Below, in pieces: positions 24,563 to 32,274 of a DNA stretch of 47,136 nt (position 1 is the stretch's first letter; the number at the start of each line of letters is the position of its first letter). The notes under the pieces are model-generated. The model saw only the letters and a program-made list of their open reading frames with translations, made no database searches and was not told the DNA's origin. Made by a program: the position numbers and the translations under genes. Source of the stretch: JBNKHH01 sp050290245 (GTDB lineage: Bacteria > Pseudomonadota > Alphaproteobacteria > Rhodobacterales > Rhodobacteraceae); the NCBI GenBank assembly GCA_050290245.1, contig JBNKHH010000050.1, positions 1-47,136 of the forward strand, given 5' to 3'.

Positions 24563-25702
24563 TCAGAGTAAGTTGCGGCCGGCCAGGTTGCGCATCAAAT
24601 CGGCCAGACCAAAGGTCCATTCCGGGCACTCGGTCGAGAGCCGGACAGTATTTTCCAGTTTTCCAAGCCCGTCGCTGGCGATGGTGACCTTGTCGCCCAG
24701 CTTGTGGGTAAAGCCCTGGCCGGGCTCGTCCCGGTCGTCGATCGGGGCAAACAGGGTACCCAGGAATAGCATGAAGCCGTCTGGATACTGATGGTGCCGC
24801 CCCAGCGTGTGCTTGACCAGGTCGAGGGGATCGCGGCTGATTTCACTCATCAGTGAATGGCCCTCCAGGACATAGCCGTCCTCGCCGATGACCGTCAGGT
24901 CAAGTACGGCCTGGCGGGTGTCATCAAGCGAATAGGTATCGTCGAACAGGCGGATCATCGGGCCAATCGAACAGGAGGCATTATTGTCCTTGGCCATCGG
25001 CAAGAGCAGCGCCGAGCGTCCCTCTATGTCTCTCAAATTGACGTCATTTCCGAGCGTTACGCCGGGAACCTCACCACGGGAATTGACCGCCAGGACGATC
25101 TCAGGCTCGGGGTTATTCCAAGTCGACACCGGGTGAAGGCCAATATCGGCGCCCGTGCCCATGCTCGACAGCGGCTGCCCCTTTGTGAAGACCTCGGCGT
25201 CCGGGCCAATCCCAACTTCGAGGTATTGGGACCACATGCCCAGACGGATCAGCTCGGCTTTGACCTCTGCGGCTTTCTCCGAGCCCGCCACCAGGCTTTG
25301 CAGGCTGTCGCCAATGATTTCGGTGACCTGCGCGCGGACGGTCTCGGCCTTCGAGGCATCACCGGCAGCCTGCTCCTCGATCACGCGCTCGACCATCGAC
25401 TGGGCGAAAGTCACGCCACAGGCCTTTACCGCCTGAAGGTCGCAGGGTGCCAACCAATACGGGCCGTCGCCCGCATCGGCGAGGCCCGGCAGCGCATCAT
25501 GGGCTGCCAACAGCTTGCCCTCTGCGTTGCGAACATAGTCGGCCGGATCTTCCAGTTCCAAAACGTCGCGCACGGTCGGCGCTTTGGCCGAGGTAATATC
25601 CGCAACCTCGCCATTGCGAAGGGTGACCACCGAAGGACCTATGCCGGGCCTCCAAACACGCCCCAGCCAGAGGCCCTCGAGTTCCGCTTCGGTAAGTTGC
25701 AT
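24563..25702 (-). CDS. FAH-family 2-keto-3-deoxypentonate dehydratase, XylX-like
   Basis: Fumarylacetoacetate-hydrolase-fold protein of 379 residues. From memory it follows Caulobacter XylX closely: LAPCDLQAVKACGVTFAQS, VERVIEE, WSQYLEVGIGPDAEVFTKG, TWNNPEPEIVL, LGNDVNLRDIEGRSALLL and KDNNASCSIGP, with the acidic metal ligands of the fold in these blocks. It would convert a 2-keto-3-deoxypentonate to 2,5-dioxovalerate. The start ATG 25702 overlaps the stop of the RraA-like gene (TGATG) and is preceded by AAGGAG; the frame continues upstream to 25726 but that would overlap the previous gene. Stereospecificity (xylonate or arabinonate) cannot be told. Confidence 0.87.
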   Translation of the reverse strand: MQLTEAELEGLWLGRVWRPGIGPSVVTLRNGEVADITSAKAPTVRDVLELEDPADYVRNAEGKLLAAHDALPGLADAGDGPYWLAPCDLQAVKACGVTFAQSMVERVIEEQAAGDASKAETVRAQVTEIIGDSLQSLVAGSEKAAEVKAELIRLGMWSQYLEVGIGPDAEVFTKGQPLSSMGTGADIGLHPVSTWNNPEPEIVLAVNSRGEVPGVTLGNDVNLRDIEGRSALLLPMAKDNNASCSIGPMIRLFDDTYSLDDTRQAVLDLTVIGEDGYVLEGHSLMSEISRDPLDLVKHTLGRHHQYPDGFMLFLGTLFAPIDDRDEPGQGFTHKLGDKVTIASDGLGKLENTVRLSTECPEWTFGLADLMRNLAGRNLL

Positions 25703-26424
25703 CAGCGTCCGTTCTCCTTGCGCCACTTGGCGAATTTTTCCAGGTTCTCTTCTTTTGTCGCCGGGTAAAGACCGATAATCGTTTCGCCCTGCCGCACCTG
25801 TTCGACAACGAAATCCTCGTAGGCGGTCATTTCAACCGCCTCGTCGGCAATGTCGTCTGCGATTCCAGCGGGAACAACGATAACACTATCGTCGTCGCCT
25901 ACAATGATGTCGCCGGGGAAGACTGGGGCATCTCCACAGCCGATCGGGCAGTTGATCTCGATGGCCTCGTTGATCGTAAGGTTCGTCGGGCTTGCGGGGC
26001 GCGAGTGATAGGACCTCATCTCCAATTCGGCGATCCGCATGGAATCGCGGAAGCCCCCGTCTGTAACGACTCCCTCTCCGCCGCGCACCATCAAGCGCGT
26101 GATCAGGATGTCTCCCGCGCTGGCCGCGGTGGCGTTCTTTCGGCTGTCCATGACCAGGACGTGGCCGGCAGGGCAGGTTTCGATTGCGTGGCGCTGTGGG
26201 TGCATCGGATTTCTGAACTCTTGCAGCTGATTGCGATCTTCCCGCGCCGGGATGTACCTCAGGGTAAAGGCCGGCCCGACCATGTTGCGTCCCTTCTGGG
26301 ACAGGGGGCGAACGTCCTGGATCACCTGATGGCGCAGGCCGCGTCTGAATAGGGCGGTTGCGAGTGTCGCCACGCTGACGCCACGGAGTTTCTCGATGGT
26401 CTCGGGGTTGGGCTGGTCGCTCAT
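25702..26424 (-). CDS. RraA-like / HMG aldolase-fold protein
   Basis: Protein of 240 residues of the RraA (regulator of RNase E) / 4-hydroxy-4-methyl-2-oxoglutarate aldolase superfamily. Typical blocks: SVATLATALFRRGL, GPAFTLRY, DILITRLMVRGGEGVVTDGGFRD (the GGFRD Arg and Asp bind metal-pyruvate in the aldolases), and DIIVGDDDSVIVVPA. Retention of the Arg-Asp pair suggests a catalytic pyruvate-type aldolase or decarboxylase, not RNase E control. The start ATG overlaps the DapA-family stop (ATGA), and the stop overlaps xylX-like (TGATG). Its role in the sugar-acid pathway is not known to me. Confidence 0.8.
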   Translation of the reverse strand: MSDQPNPETIEKLRGVSVATLATALFRRGLRHQVIQDVRPLSQKGRNMVGPAFTLRYIPAREDRNQLQEFRNPMHPQRHAIETCPAGHVLVMDSRKNATAASAGDILITRLMVRGGEGVVTDGGFRDSMRIAELEMRSYHSRPASPTNLTINEAIEINCPIGCGDAPVFPGDIIVGDDDSVIVVPAGIADDIADEAVEMTAYEDFVVEQVRQGETIIGLYPATKEENLEKFAKWRKENGR

Positions 26425-27332
26425 GCCACTTCTTTCGCTGCTAGTCCGTTGGTTTTCAAGAATGCGCCAAGACGTGCTGTCTGGTCGGGGTTCAGGGGCC
26501 AGGCCGAAGGCGGGCGCGCCGGACCGCAATCATTGCCCATCATGGCCAGGGCTGTTTTCACACCTGTTACGTTCGTGCCACCCATTTCCTCGGCCCGGAT
26601 GTCCTCAAAGACCCGCATGTCCCGAATGAGAGCATTTGCTGACTCGTAATTGCCCGCATCCAGCGCGGCATGGATCGCGACTGACCTTTCGGGCCAGACA
26701 TTGATCAATCCGCTGGTAAATCCACGCGCACCAACCGCATAGAGTGGCGGGGCCCAGACTTCGGCCAGCCCGCCGACCCAGACGATGTGATCGGGAGAGG
26801 CGGCCATGGCTTCGGCCAGTTTCAGCGGGTGCGGCGTGGCCCATTTGACCCCCGCGACCCCCTCGGTTTCACAGAGCGCAGCAATCGCCGAAGTGCCGAT
26901 GCTGTCGTTTCGCAGGTACAAGACAAGAGGAAGGCCGTCAGCGGCATCTGCCACTCTGGCCACATAGTCGCGGTATCCGCGCGGGGCCACGAAAGGGTCC
27001 GGCGTCTGATGCACCATCAGCGCAGAGGCTCCGGCTTTCACACTGGCGCGGGCCAGGGCGCAAGCCTCGTTCACCGACCGCCCGACGCCCCCAATCATCG
27101 GAACGCGCCCGTCAATGGTTTCGGCCGCGGCATGGGCCATCCGTTCGGCCTCGGGACCGGTCAGCCCATAGTATTCGCCAGTGTTCCCGTTGATGGTGAG
27201 GATATGCACACCCGCATTCACAGCGCGATCCACCACCGGGGACAGACGTTCCGGCGCAAGGTGATCATCGTTGTCGAACGGCGTCACCAGGATGCCTGAA
27301 ATCCCCCTGAGCGCCTGTGTAATCTCTTTCAT
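26421..27332 (-). CDS. DapA-family aldolase/dehydratase (second copy)
   Basis: Class I aldolase-fold protein of 303 residues. Schiff-base Lys163 in GVAGVKWATP and Tyr139 in VLYLRND are in place; N-terminal GILVTPFDNDD and INGNTGEYYGL are typical. Sequence differs greatly from kdgD at 20644, so the two probably act on different 2-keto-3-deoxy acids. The operon also has a XylX-like protein for the pentonate step, so this one may cleave or dehydrate another substrate such as an L-sugar acid, or may be an aldolase yielding pyruvate plus an aldehyde. The start ATG has only a weak ribosome site, which fits coupling to the small ORF that ends nine bases before. Confidence 0.83.
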   Translation of the reverse strand: MKEITQALRGISGILVTPFDNDDHLAPERLSPVVDRAVNAGVHILTINGNTGEYYGLTGPEAERMAHAAAETIDGRVPMIGGVGRSVNEACALARASVKAGASALMVHQTPDPFVAPRGYRDYVARVADAADGLPLVLYLRNDSIGTSAIAALCETEGVAGVKWATPHPLKLAEAMAASPDHIVWVGGLAEVWAPPLYAVGARGFTSGLINVWPERSVAIHAALDAGNYESANALIRDMRVFEDIRAEEMGGTNVTGVKTALAMMGNDCGPARPPSAWPLNPDQTARLGAFLKTNGLAAKEVA

Positions 27333-27341
27333 ATCAGTCTC

Positions 27342-27479
27342 TTATAACAGACGTTCCGCGTTGCCGTTGTGCCAGTTTCCGGCATTTGACGATGAAGGGG
27401 ACTTCGACGACATCCGTTTCTTTCGCGCAATGTTTCTTGCCGGGAAGGTGCGCCCGCGAAGCAAGTCGTCTTGATCCAT
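27342..27479 (-). CDS. Possible 45-residue basic leader or linker ORF
   Basis: Small frame of 45 codons, MDQDDLLRGRTFPARN onward, rich in Arg, Lys, Ser and Asn. Its ATG (27479-27477) overlaps the ilvD-type stop as TGATG, and its TAA (27344-27342) ends nine bases before the DapA-family start. It bridges an otherwise empty 146-base gap in an operon whose other spacings are under 25 bases. It has no recognised motif. The alternative is chance: the overlap with ilvD is short and the composition looks low in order. Confidence 0.4.
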   Translation of the reverse strand: MDQDDLLRGRTFPARNIARKKRMSSKSPSSSNAGNWHNGNAERLL

Positions 27480-29212
27480 CAGTTGATCTCCGGTTCAGGG
27501 ACCGGTCCGCCGAATTCAGTTTTCAGGAAGTCAAAGTCACAACCCTTGTCCGCCTGCTCGACGTGTTTTGAAAACATCCATCCATAGCCGCGCTCATAGC
27601 GCGGTTCGGGCGGCGTCCAGGCTTTGCGGCGTTCCGCGAGTTCTTCGTCGGTTACCGCCACGTTCAGCGTCCGGTTGGGTATATCCATTTCGATGATATC
27701 GCCCGTGCGGATCAGGGCCAGCGGCCCGCCGATGAACGCCTCGGGAGCGACGTGCAGAACGCAGGCACCGAATGACGTTCCTGACATCCGCGCGTCTGAC
27801 AGTCGCATCATGTCCCGGTGCCCGTCCTTCAAAAGCGCCTTGGGCATGGGGATCATGCCCCACTCCGGCATGCCCGGCCCGCCCTGAGGGCCCGCATTGC
27901 GCAACACCAGGACGTGGTCCGGTGTCATCGGGTAATCTTCGTCGTTGATGATCTTTTTCAAGTCGTCATAGCTGTCAGCCACGATCGCCGGGCCCTTGTG
28001 AACCTGGAATTTCGGGTCCATCGCGGCAGGTTTGATGACTGCTCCATCGGGGGCAAGGTTGCCGCGCAATACCGCCAGTGACCCCTCGTGATAGACCGGG
28101 TTCGACAAGGGACGAATGACGTCGTCATTATAATTCACCGCGCCGTCGATATCTTCACCCAGGGTCCGCCCGGTGACCGTTGTGACCGAAAGGTCCAATT
28201 TGTCCCCCAACTCCTTCATCAGCGCCGGCAGGCCGCCGGCGTAGAAAAAGTCTTCCATCAGGTACTCTTTTCCCGAGGGACGGATGTTGGCCATGACTGG
28301 CACCTCGTGGCCGATCCGGTCCAGGTCGTCGAGGCCCCAGTCGATGCCGGCGCGCCGCGCCATAGCGATCAGGTGAATGATGGCGTTGGTCGAACAGCCC
28401 GTTGCCATCGCGACAGTTGTCGCGTTTTGCGTGGCCGCGCGGGTGATGATCTTGTCAGGCGTCAAATCCTCCCAGACCATTTCGACGGCTCGGCGTCCGC
28501 AGGCCGTGGCCATGCGTTTGTGGCTTGCGTCCGGGGCCGGGATCGAGGACGCACCCGGCAGGGTCAGGCCGAACCCCTCGGCAATCGACATCATGGTCGA
28601 AGCCGTTCCCATGGTCATGCAGGTGCCATAGGATCGCGCGATCCCGCCCTGCACACCCATCCATTCGTCCTTTCCGATGGTTCCCGCGCGGCGTTCGTCC
28701 CAGTATTTCCACACGTCGGTACCCGAGCCGAGCTTTCGCCCGGCGTAGTTGCCGCGAAGCATGGCACCTGCGGGCATGAAAATGAACGGGACGCCGGATG
28801 AAATGGCGCCCATGACAAGGGCAGGTGTCGACTTGTCGCAGCCTCCCAAAAGCACCGCGCCGTCAACCGGATGCGAGCGGATTGTCTCTTCGACTTCCAT
28901 GGCGCCCATATTTCGGTAGAGCATCGACGTCGGCTTGAGAAACTGTTCGGAGAAATCGTGGACCGGCAATTCAGCAGGCATACCGCCTGCCTGGAGGATG
29001 CCGCGTTTGACGCATTCGGCCCGGTCGCGCAGGTGGTGATGGCAAGGCGAAAGGTCGGACCAAGTGTTGATGATGGCAATGACCGGCCGCCCGTCCCAAT
29101 CTTCCTCGCTGAGCCCCATCTGCATGGCGCGGCTGCGATGGCCCATGGAGCGCAAGTCATCCGGTGCAAACCATCTGGCCGAGCGAAGATCTTCGTAGCG
29201 TTTCCGACTCAT
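27479..29212 (-). CDS. IlvD/EDD-family sugar-acid dehydratase (pentonate type)
   Basis: Iron-sulfur dehydratase of 577 residues. The three cluster cysteines are visible: Cys57 in WSDLSPCHHH, Cys125 in LGGCDKSTP (with the carbamylated-type Lys127) and Cys198 in SYGTCMTMGTA. The DARMSGTSFG and HVAPEAFIGGPLA blocks at the C-terminus are typical, and the overall match from memory is to L-arabonate and D-xylonate dehydratases. It converts an aldonate to 2-keto-3-deoxyaldonate, the first committed step for the XylX-like and dioxovalerate enzymes in the same operon. ATG 29212 follows AAAGGG. It starts the operon, facing the GntR regulator. Confidence 0.88.
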   Translation of the reverse strand: MSRKRYEDLRSARWFAPDDLRSMGHRSRAMQMGLSEEDWDGRPVIAIINTWSDLSPCHHHLRDRAECVKRGILQAGGMPAELPVHDFSEQFLKPTSMLYRNMGAMEVEETIRSHPVDGAVLLGGCDKSTPALVMGAISSGVPFIFMPAGAMLRGNYAGRKLGSGTDVWKYWDERRAGTIGKDEWMGVQGGIARSYGTCMTMGTASTMMSIAEGFGLTLPGASSIPAPDASHKRMATACGRRAVEMVWEDLTPDKIITRAATQNATTVAMATGCSTNAIIHLIAMARRAGIDWGLDDLDRIGHEVPVMANIRPSGKEYLMEDFFYAGGLPALMKELGDKLDLSVTTVTGRTLGEDIDGAVNYNDDVIRPLSNPVYHEGSLAVLRGNLAPDGAVIKPAAMDPKFQVHKGPAIVADSYDDLKKIINDEDYPMTPDHVLVLRNAGPQGGPGMPEWGMIPMPKALLKDGHRDMMRLSDARMSGTSFGACVLHVAPEAFIGGPLALIRTGDIIEMDIPNRTLNVAVTDEELAERRKAWTPPEPRYERGYGWMFSKHVEQADKGCDFDFLKTEFGGPVPEPEIN

Positions 29213-29489
29213 TCGTGTGGCCCTTTCGATCTACCTTGTCCTGCAGCGCCGCGTGTCAAAGTCCGGGGTGCCAGATGCGTTCGTAGCAGAAATGTCCCCG
29301 ACGTGCATTGCACCCGGTCGCGCCAGCCCACCTCGCCGCGCCGTTTGGCCGGGATCAGGCGCAACGGTATTGTCCATGGATGCGGGATGACAGGCAGCAC
29401 TTCTCATTTTTGAGTGAACTAATATATTAGACGATATGGTGATACAACTGGTATATCGCATCGCGGCGATATCTGATTGAAGGGCATTC
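29213..29489. promoter_or_regulatory. Divergent ilvD-type / GntR control region
   Basis: 277 bases between two divergent genes. The half nearest gntR is AT-rich and contains a perfect 12-base palindrome CTAATATATTAG (29421-29432), then the dyad CGATAT-N15-ATATCG (29434-39 and 29455-60). A TGGTATA half-site (29452-29458) within it recalls FadR-type GntR operators. Likely autoregulation and control of the sugar-acid operon. The rest of the gap shows no gene I would support. Confidence 0.55.
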
Positions 29490-30206
29490 ATGGGCAAGAC
29501 ACTCAGGCAGGACGAACGGGGCGGAGGCGGTGCCGGTAGCCGCGTCTATGAAAAACTCCGTCAGGAAATCCTTGATCTTGAGTTGCCACCCGATGCCACC
29601 CTGTCGCGCGTAGATCTGGGGGAGCGTTTTGCCGTCAGCCAGACCCCGGTGCGTGAAGCTTTGCAGGCACTTGAGCAAGATGGCCTGGTTCGGATTTATC
29701 CTCAGTCCCGCACCGTGGTCACAAGGATAGACGAGCAGGAATTGTTTGAAACCCAGTTCCTGCGGGTCGCTGCAGAAACCGAGGTCGTGCGGCGGCTTGC
29801 GCGGATGCGCGCGTCCACCGCAGTTGATCGCGCGGCGAAAATCCTCGAGATGCAAGCCACGCTTCTGGGCGATCTCGAACAGATGGATATGTTCTCGGAA
29901 TTGGATCGCGCGTTTCATCGTACTCTTTTCGAAGGCGTCGGAATGGCGAATATCCACCGCCTTTTGGAGCGCCGTCAGGGCGCCTTGACCCGCTGCCAGC
30001 GACTTGAACTTCCCATGAAGGGAAAAATGGAGAGCATCATAGATTTCCATCGGGCCATAGTGGAACGCATCCGGGCGCAGGACCCCGATGGTGCGGCAAG
30101 CGCCATGAGATCGCATCTTTCCGGTTCGATCAGCCGGGTTTCGGCTCTAAAGGCTGAATTTCCTGACTATTTCAGCCAATCAACCGAACCGAGCACGACC
30201 GAATAG
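29490..30206 (+). CDS. GntR-family (FCD domain) transcriptional regulator
   Basis: Regulator of 238 residues. The N-terminal winged helix shows GSRVYEKLRQEILDLEL and the recognition region VSQTPVREALQALEQDGLVRI (about 50-70). The C-terminal FCD helical domain carries the usual metal-ligand-like residues in DRAFHRTLF and IDFHRAIVERI, so it probably binds a carboxylate ligand, for example a sugar acid. ATG 29490, divergent from the ilvD-type gene. By context it is the local repressor of the sugar-acid operon. The ligand is inference. Confidence 0.88.
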   Translation: MGKTLRQDERGGGGAGSRVYEKLRQEILDLELPPDATLSRVDLGERFAVSQTPVREALQALEQDGLVRIYPQSRTVVTRIDEQELFETQFLRVAAETEVVRRLARMRASTAVDRAAKILEMQATLLGDLEQMDMFSELDRAFHRTLFEGVGMANIHRLLERRQGALTRCQRLELPMKGKMESIIDFHRAIVERIRAQDPDGAASAMRSHLSGSISRVSALKAEFPDYFSQSTEPSTTE

Positions 30207-30376
30207 GGCGTGTGTCAGCGCGGCTTGCAGCGAGCGTCATGCATGGTCCTGGCCGGTTGTGAACGGTGCGGGACCAGACATATCCCAAAGGACCATGTGC
30301 CAGCCACAGTCCGATCCAGACACCGCCGTGCGACGCGCGCTCTAGCCTGAACGCCGCATCCCGCAATTTTTGAGTC

Positions 30377-30862
30377 TCAAAGCAGGACCCGGGCGAAAAA
30401 GGCGAGCAAGAAAGGCAGGGGGAGCGACGCCAGGAGCCTGGTAAGCGCGAACCGGCCGCCGATAAGCGGAATTTCGTAGCCGACCGCTTTGGTGAGGGAA
30501 AACAGGCCCCAGGAGGCAATGAACGCCATCAACGCTGCGTCCGAGGCCCCAACCTGCATTCCAGCCGCGCCAATGGCGAAGGCGACAAAGGGGCCGCCCG
30601 GAACGAGAGGACCAATAAGCACCGCCAGAGCAATACCGGTCAGACCAGCCTCGGCGCCAAAAAGCCCCTCGATCCTGTCCGCCGGCAGCAACTCTGCGAA
30701 GAGAGCGGCGCCGATCAGCGCCATGGTGATCCGCGGCAGCGTGAACTTCGACAGTTCGATGGACGCCTGCAATGCCTGCCGGCGAGTATCGTCATCCGGA
30801 AGCTTGCGCCAAAGCCACCAAGCGCCGACACACAGCATGATTGTACCGATCAGGATGTTCAT
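30377..30862 (-). CDS. Half-size membrane permease subunit B
   Basis: Membrane protein of 161 residues with about four hydrophobic segments. Core motif LVPGGPFVAFAIGAAGMQ (about 86-103), followed by FIASWGLFSLTKAV and ending LASLPLPFLLAFFARVLL. This whole stretch aligns with the upstream neighbour (PGGP, FI-W, LPLP-LL), so the two are paralogous halves of one transporter type. Its ATG overlaps the neighbour's stop (ATGA). The nearest family I can name is the predicted permeases of the DUF318/ArsP type, but the fit is not firm. Probably a heterodimer with the neighbour. Confidence 0.7.
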   Translation of the reverse strand: MNILIGTIMLCVGAWWLWRKLPDDDTRRQALQASIELSKFTLPRITMALIGAALFAELLPADRIEGLFGAEAGLTGIALAVLIGPLVPGGPFVAFAIGAAGMQVGASDAALMAFIASWGLFSLTKAVGYEIPLIGGRFALTRLLASLPLPFLLAFFARVLL

Positions 30863-31422
30863 GTCTTTGACCCGAAGGCGCGCACAGCGATGCCGAGGAG
30901 GATGGGCAAGGGCAGGCAAAACAGGACACGAAGGCCGACGAAATGGGACGGGAGAAACGACAGTTCCCAAATCAGGGTGCGGTTCAGGTTCAAAAGGCCC
31001 CAGCCGGTGATGAATGCGAAGCTTGCAGCCAGGTCCGCGCCTGAGGCCAGGAGGGCACCGGTCAATGGAAAGATCATCGCCGGACCACCCGGCAACAACA
31101 CCCCTGCCAAAGCTGCAAAAAAGAGACCCCTGATGCCGCTGTCCCGCCCCATCCAGCGCGAAACCTTTTCCCGAGGTATCAGGATCGGAATCGCTGCGGC
31201 TATGAACAGACCGGCAAAGATTTTGGGCAGCAGTATTCCGAGAAACCCTAGCGCGCCAAGCGACACGCTGAACATATGCGCAGCGCCCGATTTCCATGTC
31301 ACGGCAATGGCGGCAGCTACCGTTGCCGCGATCAGGAACAAGAACCCCGAATCAAAAATCTTATGCTCGGGCTTCCGCTTGGATGCACCCGCGTGCTCGC
31401 CCGATTCCGTTCCCTGACTCAC
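30859..31422 (-). CDS. Half-size membrane permease subunit A
   Basis: Membrane protein of 187 residues with a polar N-terminal tail of about 25 residues, then five or so hydrophobic segments. Core motif LLPGGPAMIFPLTGALLASG, then FITGWGLLNLNRTL, and LFCLPLPILLGIAVRAF at the end, parallel to subunit B. The start codon is GTG 31422, which overlaps the SDR stop as GTGA, so SDR, A and B are tightly coupled. The substrate is unknown; the SDR link suggests a small organic compound or a metabolite export role. Confidence 0.7.
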   Translation of the reverse strand: MSQGTESGEHAGASKRKPEHKIFDSGFLFLIAATVAAAIAVTWKSGAAHMFSVSLGALGFLGILLPKIFAGLFIAAAIPILIPREKVSRWMGRDSGIRGLFFAALAGVLLPGGPAMIFPLTGALLASGADLAASFAFITGWGLLNLNRTLIWELSFLPSHFVGLRVLFCLPLPILLGIAVRAFGSKT

Positions 31423-32174
31423 AACAGCCCCGCATCGATGATGAAGGATTGCTTTGTGATCATGCCTGCGTCGTCAGAAGCCAGGAACAGCACGGTCCGG
31501 GCAATATCATCGCCGGTCAGAACCTGTCTCAGGCACTGCCGTTCAACGACCTCATCCACGGCTTCCTGTGTCCTGAACCACAATTCACGCTGTCGGGGCG
31601 TGATAACTGCGCCGGGTTCGATGGCGTTGACGCGGATATTGTCGGCTCCGAAGTTTGCCGCCAGGGATTTGGTCAATCCAAGCACACCCGCCTTGGCCGC
31701 TTCATAAGGGGGCATGGCACCAAAACCCATCCGCCAAGCGATAGACGAGAAATTGATGATGGACCCGCCACCGGCCTTGGCCATGCCAGGGTATACAGCC
31801 TGTGCGGCAAAGAAATGCGGTCTCAGGTTGATGTTCTGTGACAGGTCCCAGTCGTCGACCGCGATGGCGTCCACACTCTCGCGCTTGTCGTTCGCGGCAT
31901 TGTTGACCAGGCAGCGGATTGGACCGATGCGTTGCGCGATCGATTCGATAGCGCCCTGCAGTTCGGGGATGTCGGTGACATCGGCATGTACGTATACAGG
32001 TGCGCCGCTGCATTCGGCGACAAGCGCTCTGGCTGCATCGTCCTGCACATCAAGGAACCCGACTTTCGCTCCTTGAGTATGAAATGCGCGCACGATGTCC
32101 GCGCCGATGCCCGTGGCGCCACCTGTGACAAGAACGGGCATCCCGGAGAGGGAAGGATAGGTTGCAAAGCTCAT
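31419..32174 (-). CDS. SDR-family oxidoreductase, paralog of 2793-3548
   Basis: Short-chain dehydrogenase of 251 residues. NAD(P) loop TGGATGIG (about 17-24), VNNAA near 90, catalytic Ser in FSSIAW, and Tyr and Lys in YEAAKAG. Starts at ATG 32174 (MSFATYPSLSG); an extension to 32201 is possible but unsupported. The N-terminus and C-terminus (SDDAGMITKQSFIIDAGLL) resemble the sugar SDR in the uronate operon, which suggests a sugar or polyol dehydrogenase. First gene of the SDR-permease group, about 100 bases downstream of nhaA. Confidence 0.83.
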   Translation of the reverse strand: MSFATYPSLSGMPVLVTGGATGIGADIVRAFHTQGAKVGFLDVQDDAARALVAECSGAPVYVHADVTDIPELQGAIESIAQRIGPIRCLVNNAANDKRESVDAIAVDDWDLSQNINLRPHFFAAQAVYPGMAKAGGGSIINFSSIAWRMGFGAMPPYEAAKAGVLGLTKSLAANFGADNIRVNAIEPGAVITPRQRELWFRTQEAVDEVVERQCLRQVLTGDDIARTVLFLASDDAGMITKQSFIIDAGLL

Positions 32175-32242
32175 GAGACGGGCCGGATAGCTGGCTGGCA
32201 ATGCCCCATGTCTACGCGCTCATCCGGGGAAGGGCAATCAGA

Positions 32243-32269
32243 GGTGCCGCCGGTCGAGCCGGCGGCACC
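32243..32269 (-). terminator. Strong GC hairpin after nhaA
   Basis: Perfect 11-base stem GGTGCCGCCGG (32243-32253) and CCGGCGGCACC (32259-32269) with a five-base loop, just past the nhaA stop. The following bases on the minus strand, TCTGATTGCC, hold only a weak T-run, so termination may be partial. Confidence 0.65.
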
Positions 32270-32274
32270 TGTTG

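Noticed and set aside
29427..30116. Long 229-codon minus-strand frame opposite the GntR gene
   Set aside because: It mirrors the GntR coding sequence, has no recognisable domain, and the plus-strand protein has clear GntR and FCD features. It is a GC-rich shadow frame.
30242..30297. Inverted repeat CATGGTCCT ... AGGACCATG after the GntR gene
   Set aside because: Nine-base arms with a 38-base loop and no T-run; too loose to call a terminator or operator, although it could form a weak structure. The 170-base gap shows nothing else.
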